9,654 nucleotides of DNA. It comes from Candidatus Cloacimonadota bacterium (GTDB taxonomy: Bacteria; Cloacimonadota; Cloacimonadia; Cloacimonadales; TCS61). Below are positions 7,177-9,654 of the stretch, in pieces. Under the pieces are notes generated by a model. The model did not search any database. It was not told where the DNA came from and saw nothing but the letters and a program-made list of their open reading frames with translations. Each line of letters starts with the position of its first letter. Within the stretch, counting starts at the first letter, position 1. The stretch lies in contig JAGLWO010000307.1 of NCBI GenBank assembly GCA_023133395.1, forward strand, positions 1-9,654, written 5' to 3'. Position numbers and translations under genes: made by a program.

Positions 7177-8388
7177 TTAAATTCTTCCAAATTCATATCT
7201 TATTGGGATACTCTTTTTCATCTCAGTTTTTGTTTCACTCGGTTCTTCAATCTTTTTACTTTCTTTCAGGAAAAATTCGCTTTTTTTAAGGTTACCCATC
7301 TCTTTATACACTTTGCTCATCTTCTCTAACCATACCTTTTGTGCTCTTGGATTCTTGATTTTAGATGCGATATGATAGGCCTGTCTAAAGTGTTCTATCG
7401 CCTTAGGGAATAAACCTCTCTGCATGTATATCTTTCCTATGTTGCCAATAGTTGCAGCCTCGCCATCCAAATCGTGAAGTTGGGAAAAGGCATGATAGGC
7501 TTCCTGCATAAGTTTCAGAGCTTCGGACATGCGGTTTGACATATAGTATAATAATCCTAGATTAGCCTTGCTGACACATTCTTTCTGCTTATTATTTGAT
7601 TTGATAAATATCTCAATTGATTTTTTTAGATATTCTTCTGCCTTAGAAAAATTTCTTTTTTTTTGTTGGATCCAATACATACTGCCATAAGCGTCACCAA
7701 GCAAATTAGACCCTTCTAATAACTCAACTGAGCGTTGAAAATAGTCAAATGCCCTTTCCATTTCACTGTCTCGTAAACAGTTACCCATATCACAGTAGGC
7801 AGCACCTAATTTCTCATTGTCGCCCATTTCCTCTGCAAGAGAAATAAGTTTTTGACAGGTTTTTAGCTCATTTTCTTTGTCATCAAAGTTATGATATATA
7901 TGTGCCATCTTCTCATATACAATAAAAAGAAACTCTTTGTTGTCTTTACAATTAGCCTCTAATTTCTTTAAGATTTCCAAGACTTCTTCTCTTTTCCCAA
8001 GTATATTCAGCATTTGTGCTTTAATAAAAAGAACTTTTGAATTATCATAATCTATTTGTAATAAATTATCTATTGTTGAAATCAGATCCTCAGCAATTAA
8101 ACCCTCAGGATGTGGGGTCTTTTCTGATTCCGATTCCTCTTTCATCTGTCTGTAAGATAATCCTTCTTTTCTCTTTTCATCAATCCAGATAATTCGTTCT
8201 TTAATTTCTAAGTCGTTTTCCCAGAAGGCAGGGAACTTGCCTCCTTCCCATTTTGGCTTTGGTAATAATCCTCTCTGTATTAAACGTCGGAGAGATCTTA
8301 CCTTAGATGTAATATCTTTACCATTCCCGAGTACTTCAAGGTTTTGTTCGTCTGTAAATTCAATCAGCTCATTTTGCATTAGTTTCAT
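7177..8388 (-). CDS. MerR-like helix-turn-helix protein with TPR repeats, putative regulator
   Basis: This is a complete 403-residue protein; AAGGAG (8395-8400) lies 6 nt before the first ATG, which favours it over Met4. There is no signal peptide, so it is cytoplasmic. Residues about 26-85 read ITSKVRSLRRLIQRGLLPKP, then an aromatic/W-rich wing (KWEGGKFPAFWENDLE) and IKERIIWI..KRKEGLSYRQM, which follows the MerR-family pattern (R.LR..I.RGLLP...DL..I..I....G.S...I). From about 113 to 380 come roughly seven TPR units of about 34-38 residues, e.g. AAYCDMGNCLRDSEMERAFDYFQRSVELL and ATIGNIGKIYMQRGLFPKAIEHFRQAYHIA. The tail (SETKTEMKKSIPIRYEFGRI) is basic. TPR-containing regulators usually sense a peptide or protein through the repeats; pairing TPRs with a MerR-like rather than an Xre-type HTH is unusual. 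The target is unknown. The gene is divergent from ribD. Confidence 0.9.
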   Translation of the reverse strand: MKLMQNELIEFTDEQNLEVLGNGKDITSKVRSLRRLIQRGLLPKPKWEGGKFPAFWENDLEIKERIIWIDEKRKEGLSYRQMKEESESEKTPHPEGLIAEDLISTIDNLLQIDYDNSKVLFIKAQMLNILGKREEVLEILKKLEANCKDNKEFLFIVYEKMAHIYHNFDDKENELKTCQKLISLAEEMGDNEKLGAAYCDMGNCLRDSEMERAFDYFQRSVELLEGSNLLGDAYGSMYWIQQKKRNFSKAEEYLKKSIEIFIKSNNKQKECVSKANLGLLYYMSNRMSEALKLMQEAYHAFSQLHDLDGEAATIGNIGKIYMQRGLFPKAIEHFRQAYHIASKIKNPRAQKVWLEKMSKVYKEMGNLKKSEFFLKESKKIEEPSETKTEMKKSIPIRYEFGRI

Positions 8389-8432
8389 TTTTTTCTCCTT
8401 GAAAGAACATTAACATTTCCAATTTATTTTTA

Positions 8433-8449
8433 TCAGGATAATGTCCTGA
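8433..8449. promoter_or_regulatory. 6-bp dyad in the leader of the TPR gene
   Basis: TCAGGA (8433-8438) and TCCTGA (8444-8449) are perfect complements with a 5-base centre. The site lies between the candidate promoter and the ribosome binding site of the TPR gene, so it could be a small hairpin in the mRNA leader or an operator. No U-tract follows. Confidence 0.35.
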
Positions 8450-8451
8450 CA

Positions 8452-8480
8452 ACAAAATTTCTACAGAAATTGTCTGTCAA
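8452..8480 (-). promoter_or_regulatory. Candidate promoter of the TPR gene with a 16-base dyad in the spacer
   Basis: On the minus strand TTGACA (8480-8475) is followed 17 bases later by TTTTGT (8457-8452), only a 3-of-6 match to a -10 box. The spacer is almost filled by a perfect dyad, AATTTCT-AC-AGAAATT (8456-8471). MerR-family activators bind dyads placed between -35 and -10, although their promoters usually have 19-20 bp spacers. The weak -10 box keeps confidence low. Confidence 0.4.
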
Positions 8481-8876
8481 GAAGTTTCTCGGTTTGGATA
8501 AATATTTTTCATTTTTTTTATCAAATATAGAATAAATTATTGCTGAGATATATGATTTTACAGTTAATTCTATGTATATTGAAAATGGGAGAGATAAGTT
8601 GATACAATAAATAATTTATCTATAAATATGAATATAAAAGGAATAAAAATATTGAAAAAATTAGATAGCTGATCTTAATAAAAGTATATTTCATAATTAC
8701 TATAACTCAAATTGAATCTACATTTGAGATTCTGATAAATCGTAATTTTTAAAACATTAACATAAATAATCTATTTAGGATATATAATGGAAGTTTTCAG
8801 TTTAGAAAAACAACAATTTTATTTGACAATTTTTGCTGGAGAAAAAAAGTAAACTTGGTTTTTAGAAAAAAATTTC
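8481..8876. other. AT-rich intergenic region, no gene seen
   Basis: No open frame of convincing length or composition is visible on either strand. Notable items are a perfect 7-bp inverted repeat CTCAAAT/ATTTGAG (8706-8712 and 8722-8728), a TATAAT at 8783-8788, a TTGACA at 8823-8828 and an ATTAACAT at 8756-8763. It separates the divergent TPR gene and ribD leader and probably carries the ribD promoter. Confidence 0.7.
8757..8788 (+). promoter_or_regulatory. Weak candidate promoter for the ribD leader
   Basis: TATAAT at 8783-8788 is a perfect -10 hexamer. The best -35 is TTAACA (8757-8762), but the 20-base spacer is long. A competing TTGACA at 8823-8828 has only AAAGTA or TAAACT downstream at poor spacing. 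Either would start transcription ahead of the riboswitch; the sequence does not decide between them. Confidence 0.25.
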
Positions 8877-8878
8877 TG

Positions 8879-8990
8879 TCTTCGGGGCAGGGTTAAATTC
8901 CCGACCGGCGGTTAAAGTCCGCGAGTTCGTCAAAACCGAACTGAACCGGTGAAATTCCGGAACCGACAGTAAAGTCTGGATGGGAGAAGA
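8879..8990 (+). ncRNA. FMN riboswitch (RFN element) controlling ribD
   Basis: All conserved parts of the RFN element are visible. P1 is TCTTC (8879-8883) with GAAGA (8986-8990); P2 is GGG/CCC (8890-8892, 8900-8902); P3 is GCGG/CCGC (8908-8911, 8919-8922); P4 is the variable arm GTTCG/CGAAC (8925-8929, 8937-8941); P5 is CCGG/CCGG (8946-8949, 8957-8960); P6 is GAC/GTC (8965-8967, 8974-8976). The junction signatures GGGGCAGGG, CCCGACCGGCGGT, AGTCCGCGA, ACCGACAGT and TGGATGGGAGAAGA match the family. FMN binding stabilises P1 and, with the terminator downstream, should turn ribD off when FMN is plentiful. Confidence 0.97.
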
Positions 8991-9006
8991 TAGTAAGAAT
9001 GTTATA

Positions 9007-9044
9007 AACAAAAGCTCCGAAGATATTCGGAGCTTTTGTTATAT
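9007..9044 (+). terminator. Intrinsic terminator of the FMN riboswitch
   Basis: A 15-bp stem (9007-9021 with 9026-9040) with loop GATA has the GC-rich core GCTCCGAA/TTCGGAGC followed by TTTTGTTATAT. It begins 17 bases after P1 and ends directly before the ribD ribosome binding site. The 5' arm GCTCCGAAGA (9014-9023) is also complementary to the P1 5' strand TCTTCGGGGC (8879-8888), with one G-U pair, which gives a mutually exclusive antiterminator. Confidence 0.93.
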
Positions 9045-9055
9045 AAGGAAATTCT

Positions 9056-9654
9056 ATGAAGCAGTTTATGAGGTTCTGTTTAGATTTGGCTGAAAAATAT
9101 CGCGGATATACAAGTCCCAACCCGATGGTAGGAGCAGTTATTGTTAAATATAATAAAATCGTTGGAAAAGGTGCACATAAAAAGGCAGGCGCTCCTCATG
9201 CAGAAGTTGTTGCTTTAGAAGAAGCAGGTAAATTAACAAAAGGAAGTACTTTATTCGTAAATTTGGAGCCCTGCTCACATTTTGGAAGAACTCCTCCCTG
9301 CACGGAAAAGATAATTTCAAGTGGGATTAAAAGTGTTGTAATTGCAATGAAAGATCCGAATCCCAAGATACATGGAAAAGGAATCACAAAATTACAGGAA
9401 AATGGTATCAATGTCGATGTTGGAATTTGTGAAAATGAAGCAAAAATGTTAAATGAAATCTATATAAAACATATAACCACAGGTAAGCCTTTTGTCATTT
9501 TAAAATTGGCAATTACCTTAGATGGGAAAATTGCTTCTAATACAGGCAATTCGAAATGGATAAGTAATGAACAATCTAGAAAAAAGGTTCATCAACTACG
9601 AAATACTGTTGATGCAATTCTGATTGGCAAAAAAACTCTTTTAAGAGATAATCC
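9056..9654 (+). CDS. ribD: RibD, bifunctional riboflavin biosynthesis deaminase/reductase, C-terminus cut by window edge
   Basis: The first 199 codons are present of about 360-370 usual for RibD. AAGGA (9045-9049) lies 6 nt before ATG. The N-terminal domain is a zinc deaminase: PNPMVGAVIV (22-30), the H48-A49-E50 motif with catalytic Glu, and EPCSHFGRTPPC with zinc ligands C73 and C82. It converts 2,5-diamino-6-ribosylamino-4-pyrimidinone 5'-phosphate to the 5-amino uracil form. The reductase domain starts near residue 144 with KPFVILKLAITLDGKIAS and continues W168-IS to VDAILIGKKTLLRDN, which would reduce the ribosyl group with NADPH. All key residues are intact. The FMN riboswitch and terminator immediately upstream support riboflavin-pathway control, and further rib genes may follow beyond the edge. 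Confidence 0.97.
   Translation, partial: MKQFMRFCLDLAEKYRGYTSPNPMVGAVIVKYNKIVGKGAHKKAGAPHAEVVALEEAGKLTKGSTLFVNLEPCSHFGRTPPCTEKIISSGIKSVVIAMKDPNPKIHGKGITKLQENGINVDVGICENEAKMLNEIYIKHITTGKPFVILKLAITLDGKIASNTGNSKWISNEQSRKKVHQLRNTVDAILIGKKTLLRDN

Noticed and set aside
7135..7329. Plus-strand open frame rich in Phe
   Set aside because: It is the complement of Lys/Glu-rich codons of the TPR gene, with no ribosome binding site.
8893..9120. Minus-strand open frame across the FMN riboswitch
   Set aside because: It is antisense to a well-conserved RNA and to ribD and shows no family signature.

Overview
The window looks like chromosomal DNA from a low-to-moderate-GC bacterium of the Fibrobacterota-Chlorobiota-Bacteroidota (FCB) group, most likely a Candidatus Cloacimonadota-type organism. 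The reasons are two very large mosaic secreted proteins built from cohesin-like, fibronectin type III, beta-helix and beta-propeller modules, a C-terminal 'NYPNPFNP' type IX secretion (FlgD-like) sorting domain, and the 'LPVTLTNF...MWATQSES...GWNIYRG' module preceding it. The lineage is an inference from protein style; no rRNA or other phylogenetic marker is present.

Layout. (1) 1-3993, minus strand: an open reading frame of 1331 codons that runs off the left edge. It encodes an exported multidomain protein: signal peptide, cohesin-like module, FN3 repeats, a 'GDGW' beta-sandwich, a right-handed beta-helix, a second cohesin-like module, a carboxypeptidase-regulatory-like fold and an ASPM/HYDIN-like Ig domain. 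(2) 4113-6644, minus: a complete 843-residue secreted protein with a six-repeat propeller, a type I dockerin, a cohesin-like module closely related to that of its neighbour, and a C-terminal sorting domain. Both genes have the same 14-base motif plus an A-tract upstream of the start, and an inverted repeat lies between them. (3) 6645-7176: a non-coding stretch with octamer repeats, a 35-base tandem repeat and a run of consecutive inverted repeats. (4) 7177-8388, minus: a 403-residue protein with a MerR-like N-terminal helix-turn-helix and TPR repeats, preceded by a dyad next to a TTGACA box. (5) 8389-8878: AT-rich non-coding DNA. (6) 8879 to the right edge, plus: an FMN riboswitch, an intrinsic terminator and the first 199 codons of ribD.

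How the parts fit. The two surface-protein genes are paralogous in part and probably co-regulated; the dockerin of one and the cohesin-like modules of both could allow cell-surface association, although this is not shown by sequence alone. The TPR protein is a plausible regulator, possibly autoregulated. The ribD leader is a complete FMN-responsive attenuator: the 5' strand of riboswitch helix P1 can pair with the 5' arm of the downstream terminator, which gives an explicit antiterminator. No CRISPR array, transposase gene, tRNA or rRNA was seen.
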